Shown: one piece after another, positions 34,195 to 46,025 of the stretch
Position numbering within the stretch: the stretch's first letter is position 1
How the letters are laid out: each line of letters opens with the position of its first letter
Assembly (NCBI RefSeq): GCF_029233945.1
Contig: NZ_JARGOQ010000001.1
Location: 102,716-166,715, forward strand
Reading direction: 5' to 3'
DNA from: Sneathiella sp.
GTDB taxonomy: Bacteria; Pseudomonadota; Alphaproteobacteria; Sneathiellales; Sneathiellaceae
Length of the DNA stretch: 64,000 nt
Notes under the pieces: generated by a model
Database searches by the model: none
What the model saw: only the letters and a program-made list of their open reading frames with translations
What the model was told of the DNA's origin: nothing
Made by a program: the position numbers and the translations under genes

Positions 34195-35703
34195 TTATTT
34201 CCAGATTGATTTTCCGCTGCCGGGAAGGCCGAGACTCTCCCAGAGGTGATCGACCTTTTCGATTACAGTGTCATCCATCCGGATTTGCTTGCCCCATTCG
34301 CGCTTGGTCTCGGGCGGTAACTTGTTCGTCGCGTCGAGGCCAATTTTCCCGCCGAGGCTCGGTTCAGGGGAGGCAAAATCGAGATAGTCGATTGGTGTAT
34401 TCTCAATGGTCGTAATATCGCGCACAGGGTCCATTCTGGTCGAGACGGCCCACATCACATCTTTCCAGTCACGGGCGTCAATATCGTCGTCCACGATAAT
34501 GAGGAATTTCGTGTACATGAATTGCCTGAGATAGGACCAGGCTCCCATCATCACGCGCTTCGCGTGGCCGGGATAGGCCTTCTTCATGGAAATAACGGCA
34601 ATCCGGTAGCTGCAGCCCTCGGGCGGAAGCCAGAAATCGGTAATCTCCGGAAACTGCTGCTGGATCAGGGGAATGAACAGCTCATTTAGCGCTTCCCCCA
34701 GCACACTTGGCTCATCCGGCGGTCGGCCGGTGAAGGTTGAAAGATAGATCGGCTTCTCCCGCATGGTGATGGCGGAAATGGTGAACACCGGAAAGCCCTC
34801 GACCGAATTGTAATAACCAGTATGGTCGCCATAGGGCCCTTCATCACCATAGTCATCGAGCGAGACATGCCCCTCCAGGATAATTTCGGCGCTCGCCGGG
34901 ACTTTAAGCGGGACTGTCTTGCAGTCGACCAGCTCGACTTTCCCCCCACGCAGCAGGCCGGCAAACTGGTATTCAGACAGATTATCCGGGATTGGCGTCA
35001 CGGCAGCGAGAATGGTGCCGGGATCTGCGCCAATAACGACAGCAACGGGAAGGGGTTCGGCTTTTTCCTTGCCCCAACGGGCATGATGCTGTGCCCCGCC
35101 GCGATGCTTGAGCCAGCGCATCAGGGTCTTGTCCTTGCCTAGCTTCTGCATCCGGTAGATGCCGAGATTGAAATCATCGGTCTTGCCGTCGCCAGGGCCC
35201 TTCGTCACCACCAGCGGCCAGGTGATCAGCGGCGCAGGTTCCCCCGGCCAGCAGGTCTGGATGGGCAGTTTGTCTAGATCAATTTGGTCTCCGGTCAGCA
35301 CCACTTCCTGACAGGCTGCATTCTTCACGGTTTTTGGCCGCATGCTCATCACGGTCTTTAGAACCGGCAACATCCCAACTGCCTCACGAATGCCTTCTGG
35401 CGGTTCTGGCTGTCGCAGAAAAGCGAGGGTTTCCCCTACTTCGCGGAGTTCTTCGGGCGTCCGGTTCATCCCCATGGCCACCCGGTCAACGGTGCCGAAC
35501 AGGTTGACGAGGACGGGCATCGAGGCTTTCTCGCCCTTCTCATTAACCGGGTTTTCGAACAGGACAGCAGGTCCCCCTTCTGCCAGAAGACGGGTCTGAA
35601 TCTCGGTCATTTCAAGATCGGTTGACACCGGCTCCTGCACCCTGACGAGCTTCTTGTCTGCTTCAAGTTGTGCAATAAAATCCCGGAGTGACCCGTACGC
35701 CAT
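34195..35703 (-). CDS. ubiD: UbiD family decarboxylase (3-octaprenyl-4-hydroxybenzoate decarboxylase)
   Basis: A 502-residue prenylated-FMN-dependent decarboxylase for ubiquinone synthesis. Motifs include [18 protein letters not shown] near the start, [25 protein letters not shown] and the [13 protein letters not shown] loop with the catalytic region. A UbiX enzyme to supply the cofactor is not in the window. It is preceded on the same strand by ubiA, which makes its substrate, so the two steps are clustered. The gap to ubiA is 77 bases. Confidence 0.96.
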   Translation of the reverse strand: MAYGSLRDFIAQLEADKKLVRVQEPVSTDLEMTEIQTRLLAEGGPAVLFENPVNEKGEKASMPVLVNLFGTVDRVAMGMNRTPEELREVGETLAFLRQPEPPEGIREAVGMLPVLKTVMSMRPKTVKNAACQEVVLTGDQIDLDKLPIQTCWPGEPAPLITWPLVVTKGPGDGKTDDFNLGIYRMQKLGKDKTLMRWLKHRGGAQHHARWGKEKAEPLPVAVVIGADPGTILAAVTPIPDNLSEYQFAGLLRGGKVELVDCKTVPLKVPASAEIILEGHVSLDDYGDEGPYGDHTGYYNSVEGFPVFTISAITMREKPIYLSTFTGRPPDEPSVLGEALNELFIPLIQQQFPEITDFWLPPEGCSYRIAVISMKKAYPGHAKRVMMGAWSYLRQFMYTKFLIIVDDDIDARDWKDVMWAVSTRMDPVRDITTIENTPIDYLDFASPEPSLGGKIGLDATNKLPPETKREWGKQIRMDDTVIEKVDHLWESLGLPGSGKSIWK

Positions 35704-35780
35704 TTTTACCTATTCCATTGTTATCTGCACCCCGGCGACTATGCCCGAGTTCACCCTTTGCCGTAAAGCAAAAGCATTTC

Positions 35781-36710
35781 CTACCAGGGCAGGGGGAATT
35801 TCCCGGCAATGATCGCGGCAAGCACGATCAGACCGAATATCTTGTTGGACTTGAAAAGAATCAGGCAGAGATCGGCGTTATCGATATCGAGAGAGCGGAT
35901 TTGCCAGACAAGGTGAGCGCCTGCGCCCGCCATCAGAATATAAAAAGGAAGGGTCAAGCCGACAATATACCCGCTGAGGAGGAGCGCGGCGAAGATTGCC
36001 ACGTAGAATCCCATCAGCCAGCGCGTAGTACCCGCGCCAAACTTCAGCGCTGTCGATTTAACGCCGATCAGGACATCATCTTCCTTGTCCTGATGGGCGT
36101 ATATGGTGTCATAGCCGAGCGTCCAGGCAATGCCACCAAGATACATAATGATCGGGGCTACCTCGAGACTGCCTTTTACCGCCGCCCAGCCAAGTAATGC
36201 GCCGTAGTTAAAGGCGAGTCCCAGAAAGAACTGCGGCCAGTAGGTGAAGCGCTTGGCAAAGGGATAGATGGCCACGAGAATGAGGCTTGCTGCGCCCAGA
36301 AGGATCGCGAAGAGGTTGAACTGCAGCAGGATCAGTAACCCGATCAGGCATTGCAGGCCCAGCCAGAAAATGGCTTGAAAAAGCGTGACCTGTCCGCTCG
36401 GGATCGGGCGTTTTTTTGTGCGTTCTACCTTGCCGTCGAAATCCCTGTCGGCAATATCATTCAGGGTACAGCCCGCACCGCGCATAACAAGCGCCCCGAT
36501 GCTGAACAGGATAAAGTACCAAATGTTTGGCAGTTCGCTCGCAGGCGCGGCAAGCGCGAGGGACCAGAGGCAGGGGAGGAGCAACAGCCAAGTCCCGATC
36601 GGCCGATCAAGCCGGGAGAGTTTCATATAGGGCTGGAGGCCCTCCGGTGCATAAAGGTCCACCCAGTTTTGCTTGCTGGCGTCATCGATGATCCTGTCGG
36701 GGCGTTGCAT
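35781..36710 (-). CDS. ubiA: 4-hydroxybenzoate polyprenyltransferase
   Basis: A 309-residue integral membrane enzyme that attaches the polyprenyl tail to 4-hydroxybenzoate. The first Asp-rich motif is in LNDIADRDFDGKVERTKKRP and the second in DTIYAHQDKEDD, both needed to bind Mg-pyrophosphate. About eight to nine hydrophobic segments. It is the first gene of a minus-strand run and is divergent from rsmE with only about 36 bases, so promoter elements must overlap coding or leader sequence. Confidence 0.96.
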   Translation of the reverse strand: MQRPDRIIDDASKQNWVDLYAPEGLQPYMKLSRLDRPIGTWLLLLPCLWSLALAAPASELPNIWYFILFSIGALVMRGAGCTLNDIADRDFDGKVERTKKRPIPSGQVTLFQAIFWLGLQCLIGLLILLQFNLFAILLGAASLILVAIYPFAKRFTYWPQFFLGLAFNYGALLGWAAVKGSLEVAPIIMYLGGIAWTLGYDTIYAHQDKEDDVLIGVKSTALKFGAGTTRWLMGFYVAIFAALLLSGYIVGLTLPFYILMAGAGAHLVWQIRSLDIDNADLCLILFKSNKIFGLIVLAAIIAGKFPLPW

Positions 36711-36746
36711 ATCAAAACAGTCCTGATCTAACTAGAGGTGACGGGG

Positions 36747-37553
36747 ATGGCATTAATTGATATGAATCGCAACAAATTATCTTCCAACTTATTTCAAAGA
36801 GCTAATCACCTTATGTTTCCGAAACCATATTCCCTCCGTCTTTATGTTCCAAGCGATCTGGGCACCGATCTGGGGGTGGTTCTTGATAAAAACCAATCCC
36901 ACTATGTCGCGACAGTAATGCGCTGCCGGGAAGGAGATAATGTTGCGCTCTTTAATGGACGCGACGGGGAATGGCTCGGCCAACTGCAGGAAGTACATAA
37001 AAATCACTGCCTTGTGCATGTCACAGAACAACTCCGGTCGCAAATCGAGGAACCAGACATCGAGCTGCTGTTTGCGCCGGTCAAGAAAATCCAGACCGGA
37101 TTGATTATACAGAAAGCAACCGAGCTCGGCGTTGCCAGCCTCCAGCCTGTTCAGACCCAGCGCACAAATACGGAGCGATTGCGGGAAGACAAGATGGCGC
37201 TGCAGGCGCTGGAGGCCGCTGAGCAATGTGAGCGTCTCAACTTGCCGACTGTACATGGTCTTATCAAGCTGGAGCAGGCACTGACGGCGCTGGAGCCTGA
37301 GCGGACAATGGTTTTCTGCAACGAAAGACTGACCGGAAATAGTGCGAAAGAAGTTTTCTCGCAGCTGGCGCCTTCGAAAAAATGGGCGATTGTCACCGGA
37401 CCGGAAGGTGGTTTTACAGATGAGGAAATCGATTTGATTTCAGCTCGACCGAATACTCACGCGATTTCTCTGGGCCCGCGGATTTTGCGGGCGGAAACCG
37501 CTGTAATTGCATGCCTTTCGTTGTTGCAGGCCTTTCATGGGGATTGGAACTAG
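36747..37553 (+). CDS. rsmE: 16S rRNA (uracil(1498)-N3)-methyltransferase
   Basis: SPOUT-class methyltransferase of about 268 residues that modifies U1498 of 16S rRNA. The N-terminal PUA-like part has LRLYVPSDL; the trefoil-knot region has VTGPEGGFTDEEIDLI and LGPRILRAETAVIACLSLLQ, the SAM-binding signature. The start is uncertain: ATG 36747 has AGAGGTG upstream, while ATG 36813 (MFPKPYSLRLYV) would match the family length better. A GTG at 36738 is also in frame. It is followed by gshA after 141 bases. Confidence 0.92.
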   Translation: MALIDMNRNKLSSNLFQRANHLMFPKPYSLRLYVPSDLGTDLGVVLDKNQSHYVATVMRCREGDNVALFNGRDGEWLGQLQEVHKNHCLVHVTEQLRSQIEEPDIELLFAPVKKIQTGLIIQKATELGVASLQPVQTQRTNTERLREDKMALQALEAAEQCERLNLPTVHGLIKLEQALTALEPERTMVFCNERLTGNSAKEVFSQLAPSKKWAIVTGPEGGFTDEEIDLISARPNTHAISLGPRILRAETAVIACLSLLQAFHGDWN

Positions 37554-37628
37554 GCTCTCCTTGTGCCGTGCAAAATGTGATCATTCGACAAAAATAGTAT
37601 TTTAGGCTTGAAGCAGGCAGTGCAATTC

Positions 37629-37673
37629 TTTAAGTCAAGCTTAAAGGCCGGACCATGGGCGCGTTGCCCGGCC
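37629..37673 (+). promoter_or_regulatory. Two hairpins in the gshA leader
   Basis: TTTAAG (37629-37634) pairs with CTTAAA (37640-37645) around a 5-base loop. Immediately after, GGCCGG (37646-37651) pairs with CCGGCC (37668-37673), with an inner GGGC/GCCC stem. The second hairpin ends 21 bases before the gshA ATG, near the ribosome-binding GAGGGGA. Could be a terminator for rsmE or a leader structure. Confidence 0.35.
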
Positions 37674-37694
37674 ATCATAAAATGAGGGGAATAC

Positions 37695-39062
37695 ATGTCC
37701 GGACCTTCCAAAGGCGACGCTATAGAAATTACCGACAAAGCCCAATTGGTAGATTTTGCCGCGAGTGGATGTAAGCCACGCGATAAATGGCGTATTGGCA
37801 CGGAACACGAAAAATTCGGCTTTACACTCGATACCCACGAACCGCTGACCTATGAAGGACCCAAGGGCATTCAAGCGATGCTGGAAGGGTTGCAGCGCTT
37901 CGGTTGGCAACCTGACTTTGAGGGGGACAATGTCATTGCCCTCTCGAAAGAGGGATGCTCCATCAGTCTGGAGCCGGGCGGGCAATTGGAACTTTCCGGT
38001 GCGGCGGTCGAAAATCTTCATGAAACATGTAGTGAGGTCCATACTCATCTCGCCCAGGTCCGTGAAGTTGGCGACGAAATGGGGGTCGGCTTTCTTGGCC
38101 TAGGCTTCAGCCCGAAATGGACACGAGAAGAAACGCCGATCATGCCCAAAGGGCGCTACCAGATTATGAAAAGATACATGCCGACCCGGGGCCAGCATGG
38201 TCTGGATATGATGTTTCGGTCCTGTACGGTGCAGGTCAATCTTGACTATGCGTCGGAAGCGGACATGGTCAAAAAATTCCGCACCAGCCTTGCATTGCAG
38301 CCGCTGGCGACGGCTTTGTTCGCGAACTCACCCTTCACCGAAGGGCAGCCCAATGGGCACCTCAGTCACCGAAGCTATATCTGGACTGACACCGATCCGG
38401 ACCGGACGGGCATGATCCCCTTTGTGTTTGAGGATGGTTTCTCGTTCGAGCGGTATGTTGACTATGCCCTCGATGTACCGATGTATTTTGTCTATCGCGA
38501 CGGAGATTATATCGACGTAAGTGGGCAGTCATTCCGTGATTTTCTGGCGGGCAAGCTGCCGGGCCTGCCAGGCGAAAAGCCGAACCTTGTCGATTGGGAT
38601 AATCACCTGACGACGCTGTTCCCAGAAGTTCGGATGAAGCGCTTCCTTGAAATGCGCGGGGCGGACGGTGGGCCATGGCGGCGACTGTGCGCGCTTCCCG
38701 CGTTCTGGGTCGGCCTTCTCTATGATGATACCGCACTGGATGCTGCCTGGGACCTGGTCAAGGACTGGACGGCGGAAGATCGCCAGCGTATCCGCGAGGA
38801 GGTGATTACCCACGCCCTCGCGACCAAGACGCCGGATGGACGGACTATGCAGGAACTTTCCGCAGAGGTGCTGGATATCGCGTCATCGGGCCTGAAGGCG
38901 CGAAAACGAATGGATAGCTTTGGCGAGGATGAAAGCCATTTCCTGAACGCATTGAAGACGATTGTGAAAATGAAGAAAACACCGGCGGAAGAAATGCTGG
39001 AGCGTTATCACAGCGCCTGGAACGAAGATATCGATCCGGTATTTACGGAATATGCTTACTGA
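37695..39062 (+). CDS. gshA: Glutamate--cysteine ligase (plant/alphaproteobacterial type)
   Basis: A 455-residue enzyme for the first step of glutathione synthesis, forming gamma-glutamylcysteine. KWRIGTEHEKFGF near residue 33 and SLEPGGQLELSGA (about 100) belong to the class found in alphaproteobacteria and plants rather than the E. coli type, followed by GRYQIMKRYMPTRGQHGLDMM and QVNLDYASEADM. gshB is not in the window. The stop overlaps the stop end of the convergent cytochrome gene by seven bases, and its terminator lies inside that gene. Confidence 0.95.
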   Translation: MSGPSKGDAIEITDKAQLVDFAASGCKPRDKWRIGTEHEKFGFTLDTHEPLTYEGPKGIQAMLEGLQRFGWQPDFEGDNVIALSKEGCSISLEPGGQLELSGAAVENLHETCSEVHTHLAQVREVGDEMGVGFLGLGFSPKWTREETPIMPKGRYQIMKRYMPTRGQHGLDMMFRSCTVQVNLDYASEADMVKKFRTSLALQPLATALFANSPFTEGQPNGHLSHRSYIWTDTDPDRTGMIPFVFEDGFSFERYVDYALDVPMYFVYRDGDYIDVSGQSFRDFLAGKLPGLPGEKPNLVDWDNHLTTLFPEVRMKRFLEMRGADGGPWRRLCALPAFWVGLLYDDTALDAAWDLVKDWTAEDRQRIREEVITHALATKTPDGRTMQELSAEVLDIASSGLKARKRMDSFGEDESHFLNALKTIVKMKKTPAEEMLERYHSAWNEDIDPVFTEYAY

Positions 39063-39922
39063 CGAGCCATCAGTTCTTGATAAATCATGAGAGCCGCCGT
39101 GAAATCCTTCGCGGCGGCTTTCTCATTTATCTCCTTTAAACCTGTTACAGTGCGACGGAGAGTGTCTCCTTTCGCATTTGGCATATTGGCGCGACGGCCT
39201 AAATCACTTCTGATTAAATCAATCAATTCATTGAGCTTTGCTTCGCCCTTGTCTTCAAGTGGCGCGCGGAGGAGCGATAAATAAGACATGTCCGTGCTTG
39301 TCTGTACAATGCTCTGATCTTCGTCTAACCCATTATTTCCAATTGAATTAAGATAAGCGACGAGGGCCTCCATCTTTTCTGGCGTAGGGGAAGGTCCTGC
39401 AAATTCGGTCACAATGACATGTCTTGTAAAGGCATGTAGATCGGGAAATATATTGATAGTCCCATAAGGCGCTGTCTCCCGGACCCCGCGCAAGGATGGA
39501 ATATCAATCGGATTGGACATTTTGTCCTCAAACCCTGCTTGCCAGAAACGATGGGTTACATCAATCCGCCCGGGTCGATCCGACAGCCCATTGATATAGA
39601 ACTCAGTATTCACATGTCCGTTGGGGTGGCAGCTATTGCAGGAAAGGCCGATCCGCACCGCCTTTTCTCCAAGAAGGGACGGGCTTCGAAACAGAAGGCG
39701 CCCATAGAGCCATTTTTCGTCCCGGATCGTCCCTTTCCTGATAAATTCGGGTGGCGGATCACGCCGCAACTCGGTCGTGCTTCCCGGGGGGAGCCAGTTT
39801 TGTTCACCGGCGTCGGCAACGGGCGCTCCCAACGTGGTCAGCGTCACCGACAAGCTTATATATAACAGCAGGAATTGGCGGATATGGCCACATAGGAGAT
39901 GTATTTTACGCGGTCCCGCCAA
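39056..39922 (-). CDS. Exported mono-heme cytochrome of the CCP/MauG type
   Basis: A 288-residue protein with a signal peptide-like segment (about 14-38) and one c-type heme site, CNSCH at 95-99. The context RLLFRSPSLLGEKAVRIGLSC resembles the heme domain of cytochrome c peroxidases, and DIPSLRGVRETAPYG resembles the PSLRN-APYFHDG motif of their second domain, but only one CxxCH is present where classical enzymes have two. Redox partner unknown. No good ATG exists; TTG 39922 is the longest start and overlaps the tldD stop by 17 bases, suggesting coupling. A GTG further in is an alternative. Confidence 0.72.
   Translation of the reverse strand: MAGPRKIHLLCGHIRQFLLLYISLSVTLTTLGAPVADAGEQNWLPPGSTTELRRDPPPEFIRKGTIRDEKWLYGRLLFRSPSLLGEKAVRIGLSCNSCHPNGHVNTEFYINGLSDRPGRIDVTHRFWQAGFEDKMSNPIDIPSLRGVRETAPYGTINIFPDLHAFTRHVIVTEFAGPSPTPEKMEALVAYLNSIGNNGLDEDQSIVQTSTDMSYLSLLRAPLEDKGEAKLNELIDLIRSDLGRRANMPNAKGDTLRRTVTGLKEINEKAAAKDFTAALMIYQELMARQ
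39092..39126 (+). terminator. Probable gshA terminator inside the convergent cytochrome gene
   Basis: AGCCGCCG (39092-39099) and CGGCGGCT (39112-39119) form an 8-bp GC stem followed by TTCTCATTT. It lies 30 bases after the gshA stop and within the coding 3' end of the cytochrome gene on the other strand. Confidence 0.65.
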
Positions 39923-41336
39923 CAGTCAGTCCTTCAATCAGCATGGTCGGCTGACCAACGCCGACAGGAACGCTTTGCCCGGCTTTTCCGCAGGTGCCGA
40001 TACCGCTATCAAGCGCCATGTCATTACCGATCGCCTTCACTTTTTTGAGCGCCTCGCTTCCTGTGCCGATCAGGGTTGCGCCCTTGACCGGAGCCGTGAT
40101 CTTACCATCTTCAATGAGGTAGGCTTCCGTGCAGGAAAAGACAAATTTGCCCGATGTGATATCGACCTGTCCGCCGCCAAAATTGGCCGTATAAATACCT
40201 TTCTTCACTGATTTAACAATTTCGCCAGGATCTTTATCGCCACCCAGCATGTAGGTGTTGGTCATGCGCGGCATGGGAAGGTGGGCATAGCTTTCACGGC
40301 GTCCATTGCCGGTTGGCTCAACGCCCATAAGGCGGGCGTTCTGACGGTCCTGCATATAACCGACCAGGATGCCGTCCTCAATCAGCGTCGTATTGCTCGT
40401 CGCGGTGCCTTCATCGTCAATACTGAGCGACCCGCGCCGGTCTGTGATTGTGCCATCATCAACGACGGTGACGCCTGGCGCGGCGACCCGCTCACCCATC
40501 AGGTTGGAAAAGACAGAGGTTTTCTTGCGGTTGAAGTCACCTTCAAGACCATGGCCGATAGCCTCATGCAGGATGATGCCCGGCCAACCGGGCCCAAGGA
40601 CAACATCCATTTCGCCAGCCGGGGCAGCGACGGAGTCAAGGTTGACCATGGCTTGACGGTAGGCTTCGTCGACCGCAGATTTCCAGGTGCCTTCTTCAAG
40701 ATAAAAATCATAGCCGGTGCGTCCGCCCATTCCGTGGGAGCCGGACTCGCGCCTGCCGTCCTTTTCAACAACGACAGAGACATTAAGCCGGACCAGCGGT
40801 CGGATATCGCCTGCGCGTTCGCCGCCACTGCGGATTATTTCAATCCCCTGCCAGGAGCCCGCCAGAGAAACAGAAACCTGAACAACCTTGCTGTCTTTTC
40901 CACGCGCATAGGCGTCTATTTCGGAAAGCGCTTTCACCTTTGCATCGAACGGAATTTCACTTAAGGGATTGTCATCGCTATACAGGGCGCGGTTGGATCC
41001 CGCCGGCGGCAACGCCATAGTACCGCCTTTGCCGGTTTGTACGGCCTCCACCGTTTTAGCCGCATTTTTAATGGCTTCTTCACTCAGGTCGGAGGCATGG
41101 GCGAAGCCGGTTGCCTCGCCAACTACGGCCCTGAGGCCAAAGCCCTGCGTTGTATCGAAGCTGGCGCTTTTAAGCCGCCCGTCGTCGAAGGAAAACCCTT
41201 CTGACTGGCGGTATTCCAGAAACAGCTCGCCGTCATCCGCCTTCGCGAGGGCTTTTGAGACCTGTCTCTCCACAGCCCCCCGATCCATGCCGGTTGGCAG
41301 GAAGAAAAGATCGTTGGCAGTCGAAATATCAGTCAT
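39906..41336 (-). CDS. tldD: Metalloprotease TldD
   Basis: A 476-residue catalytic subunit of the TldD-TldE protease. The zinc motif HEAIGHGLEGD (HExxxH) is intact, and the C-terminus ends GQPTMLIEGLTVGGTA. It opens the substrate channel formed with PmbA/TldE and degrades unstructured peptides. ATG 41336 is chosen; an upstream in-frame start at 41576 would add 80 residues unlike the family, and GGAGCATTTTT precedes 41336. It is the first gene of a two-gene run with the mono-heme cytochrome. Confidence 0.95.
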   Translation of the reverse strand: MTDISTANDLFFLPTGMDRGAVERQVSKALAKADDGELFLEYRQSEGFSFDDGRLKSASFDTTQGFGLRAVVGEATGFAHASDLSEEAIKNAAKTVEAVQTGKGGTMALPPAGSNRALYSDDNPLSEIPFDAKVKALSEIDAYARGKDSKVVQVSVSLAGSWQGIEIIRSGGERAGDIRPLVRLNVSVVVEKDGRRESGSHGMGGRTGYDFYLEEGTWKSAVDEAYRQAMVNLDSVAAPAGEMDVVLGPGWPGIILHEAIGHGLEGDFNRKKTSVFSNLMGERVAAPGVTVVDDGTITDRRGSLSIDDEGTATSNTTLIEDGILVGYMQDRQNARLMGVEPTGNGRRESYAHLPMPRMTNTYMLGGDKDPGEIVKSVKKGIYTANFGGGQVDITSGKFVFSCTEAYLIEDGKITAPVKGATLIGTGSEALKKVKAIGNDMALDSGIGTCGKAGQSVPVGVGQPTMLIEGLTVGGTA

Positions 41337-41816
41337 TAAAAATGCTCCGGTCGATGGGCGGCTATGTTTACTACAGGTGAATATGTGTCTTTTGAGGGTG
41401 AATGTCGAGAGAGGGTAATTGCTGATTTGAAAGATTCTAATTGCCTCCGCCCTTAGCAGCGTTCCCCAGTGTGACAAAATGTCACAATATGCTTGTCGTG
41501 TCAGAGGGGAGGGGTATTGCGGATTGCGCCGGAGAATTCTATATAACTTATTGAAATATATTGATAATATTCTCATTCATATGCTTCGGGCGCAAAAAAA
41601 AGTGATGCCGAATTTTGAATTACTGCAGTCTTAGACTTGTTATAAACCACATCGGTGGTGTAGTTTCCCGCGCAATCGAGTGGAAAGCTTTTTGATTTGC
41701 CGTTATGAGCCGAGTATAAATCAAAAAATCTGTCCAAAATTTGGCCCTGCGAGGGTATACTGTTTTTCGTTTCGGGCTAAGTTAGTTAGACATGTGATCA
41801 CAAACGGGAAGTGAAG
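41337..41816. other. Divergent intergenic region between tldD and coxB
   Basis: These 480 bases are AT-rich and show no credible gene. They hold the promoters of tldD (minus) and the cytochrome oxidase operon (plus). Visible signals are a 17-base palindrome at 41470-41486, the repeated TATTGAAATATATTGATAATATT at about 41548-41572 (a loose repeat), and AAAAAAAAGTGATG. No FNR-type TTGAT-N4-ATCAA box was found. Confidence 0.5.
41470..41486. promoter_or_regulatory. Palindrome TGTGACAAAATGTCACA
   Basis: Two perfect 7-base arms, TGTGACA and TGTCACA, around a 3-base centre. The arms contain TGTGA/TCACA as in CRP/FNR-type operators, but the spacing is N7 rather than CRP's N6. It lies about 130 bases upstream of tldD and 330 upstream of coxB. 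The factor is unknown. Confidence 0.4.
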
Positions 41817-44298
<2,482 letters not shown>

Positions 44299-44316
44299 GG
44301 GTTGAAGGAGCCAGGA

Positions 44317-45237
44317 GTGTCCGACACAAGCCTTATAAAGGATACGATTGAAACCCGAGTCAGTTCAGACCTGACACGGGTTAGCGATTACTTCGCCCTG
44401 CTGAAACCCCGGGTGATGTCGCTTGTCGTGTTTACGGGGCTGGTGGGGCTTGCCGTCGCACCTGGAAACATTCATCCGGTGCTGGCCTTTACGGCGCTTC
44501 TTTGTATCGCAGTCGGTGCCGGGGCCTCCGGTGCGATTAATATGTGGTATGACGCGGATATCGATGCGGTGATGGAGCGGACGAAAGAACGCCCGATCCC
44601 GTCCGGCCGCGTCAGCGCGAATGAGGCATTGGCCTTCGGCACGGTGCTGTCGGTGGCTTCCATCGTTCTGATGGGCCTTGCGGTAAATTATGTTGCAGCG
44701 GCTTTGCTGGCGCTTACTATCGGTTTCTATGTTTTTGTCTATACCATGTGGCTGAAACGCCGGACGCCGCAGAACATTGTTATCGGTGGGGCGGCGGGTG
44801 CTTTTCCGCCGATGATCGGCTGGGCGGCTGTAACCGGAGATGTCAGCGCTGAATCCCTTGTATTGTTCGCCATTATTTTCATGTGGACGCCGCCGCATTT
44901 TTGGGCGCTGTCGCTTTGGCGCGATATTGACTATGCGAAGGCTGGTGTGCCAATGCTGCCGGTCGTTGCTGGCCGGGATGTAACCCGTCGGCAGATTGTA
45001 CTCTACAGCGCGCTTCTCTTTCCCGTCGCAGTGATGCCGTATCTCCTCGGCTATGCGGGCATTGTTTACGGGGTCGGGTCTGCCTTGTTGAGCGGGTTGT
45101 TCCTGCTTCTCTCGCTAAAAGTTTGGCGGGCCAGGGATGAGGCGAGCGCAAAACAGCTTTTTGCCTATTCGCTTTTGTATCTGTTCCTGCTTTTCGCCAT
45201 ATTGCTCGGTGAGAGCCTTGTCCGGACGGTGATTTGA
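44317..45237 (+). CDS. ctaB: Protoheme IX farnesyltransferase (heme O synthase)
   Basis: A 306-residue membrane enzyme of the UbiA superfamily that converts heme b to heme o, the precursor of heme a. The Asp-rich motif is in [19 protein letters not shown], followed by RPIPSGRVS; the second motif is in [18 protein letters not shown] 44317 is preferred because AAGGAG stands seven bases upstream; the TTG at 44302 would lie before that site. Heme A synthase (ctaA) is not in the window. Confidence 0.96.
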   Translation: MSDTSLIKDTIETRVSSDLTRVSDYFALLKPRVMSLVVFTGLVGLAVAPGNIHPVLAFTALLCIAVGAGASGAINMWYDADIDAVMERTKERPIPSGRVSANEALAFGTVLSVASIVLMGLAVNYVAAALLALTIGFYVFVYTMWLKRRTPQNIVIGGAAGAFPPMIGWAAVTGDVSAESLVLFAIIFMWTPPHFWALSLWRDIDYAKAGVPMLPVVAGRDVTRRQIVLYSALLFPVAVMPYLLGYAGIVYGVGSALLSGLFLLLSLKVWRARDEASAKQLFAYSLLYLFLLFAILLGESLVRTVI

Positions 45238-45238
45238 T

Positions 45239-45370
45239 ATGCCACGGGACGAAGAACATAACAAGCGGCAACGCATCCGTAATTTTGCGGTCGGGGGTAT
45301 CCTTATCGCGCTGGTCGTTCTGTTTTATTTGATCACAATTGTGAAAATGTCGGGTGGGGCGTCCGCGTGA
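45239..45370 (+). CDS. Small single-pass protein of the cytochrome oxidase operon (CoxF-like)
   Basis: A 43-residue protein with a charged N-terminus (PRDEEHNKRQRIRN) and one transmembrane helix (about 16-37). It starts two bases after the ctaB stop and its TGA overlaps the ctaG ATG, so it is translated with both. A short protein of this kind is found at this position in many alphaproteobacterial oxidase operons and is thought to help assembly; its exact role is not known. Confidence 0.8.
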   Translation: MPRDEEHNKRQRIRNFAVGGILIALVVLFYLITIVKMSGGASA

Positions 45371-45960
45371 TGGAAGGGCAGAACAAGAAATCCGTTCGTC
45401 TTGCGCTCGTGTTGGCATCGGTTGTTGTCGGCATGGTCGGATTGGCCTATGCGTCAGTGCCGCTTTATGATCTTTTCTGCCGGGTAACCGGTTATGGCGG
45501 TACAACCCAGCAGGCGGATATCGCACCCGATGTTATTCTGGACCGTGATATAACCATCGAGTTTGACGCGAATACCAGCCGCGAAATGCCGTGGGACTTC
45601 AAGCCGGTGAAGCACAAGATGACCATGAAGGTTGGTGAAACGGGTCTTGCCTTCTATGAAGCCTACAATCCGACTAATCGCGCCATCAAGGGAACGGCGA
45701 CGTTTAATGTGACGCCGCAAAAAGTTGGGCAGTACTTCACCAAGATTGATTGTTTCTGCTTTACCGAGCAGGTGTTGCAGCCCGGTGAGCGGGTCGATAT
45801 GCCGGTTACTTTCTTTGTCGATCCTGAGATCGATAATGATCCGAATGCCAAAGAGGTAACGGTAATAACGCTTTCCTATACATTCTTTATCAGCGAAGAT
45901 GATGATGAGGAAACGGAGGTTTCGGTGAAATCCGAACAGAAATCGGTTGATGTAAATTGA
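45370..45960 (+). CDS. ctaG: Cytochrome c oxidase assembly protein CtaG (Cox11)
   Basis: A 196-residue copper chaperone that inserts CuB into subunit I. One N-terminal membrane helix (about 12-33) is followed by a periplasmic immunoglobulin-like domain with the copper-binding CFCF in FTKIDCFCFTEQ. VPLYDLFCRVTGYGGTTQ after the helix is a strong Cox11 signature. The acidic tail (EDDDEETEVSVKSEQK) extends slightly beyond the usual end. It overlaps the small upstream gene by one base. Confidence 0.96.
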   Translation: MEGQNKKSVRLALVLASVVVGMVGLAYASVPLYDLFCRVTGYGGTTQQADIAPDVILDRDITIEFDANTSREMPWDFKPVKHKMTMKVGETGLAFYEAYNPTNRAIKGTATFNVTPQKVGQYFTKIDCFCFTEQVLQPGERVDMPVTFFVDPEIDNDPNAKEVTVITLSYTFFISEDDDEETEVSVKSEQKSVDVN

Positions 45961-46025
45961 CGAATAAGAGATTAGGGTAACTTTTAAGACCGGATCCATT
46001 CCGGGTGAATTGCAGGAGTTAAGGA

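Noticed and set aside
41811..41816. GTG start for coxB two codons upstream
   Set aside because: ATG 41817 has the better spaced ribosome-binding sequence, and the signal peptide is complete from there.
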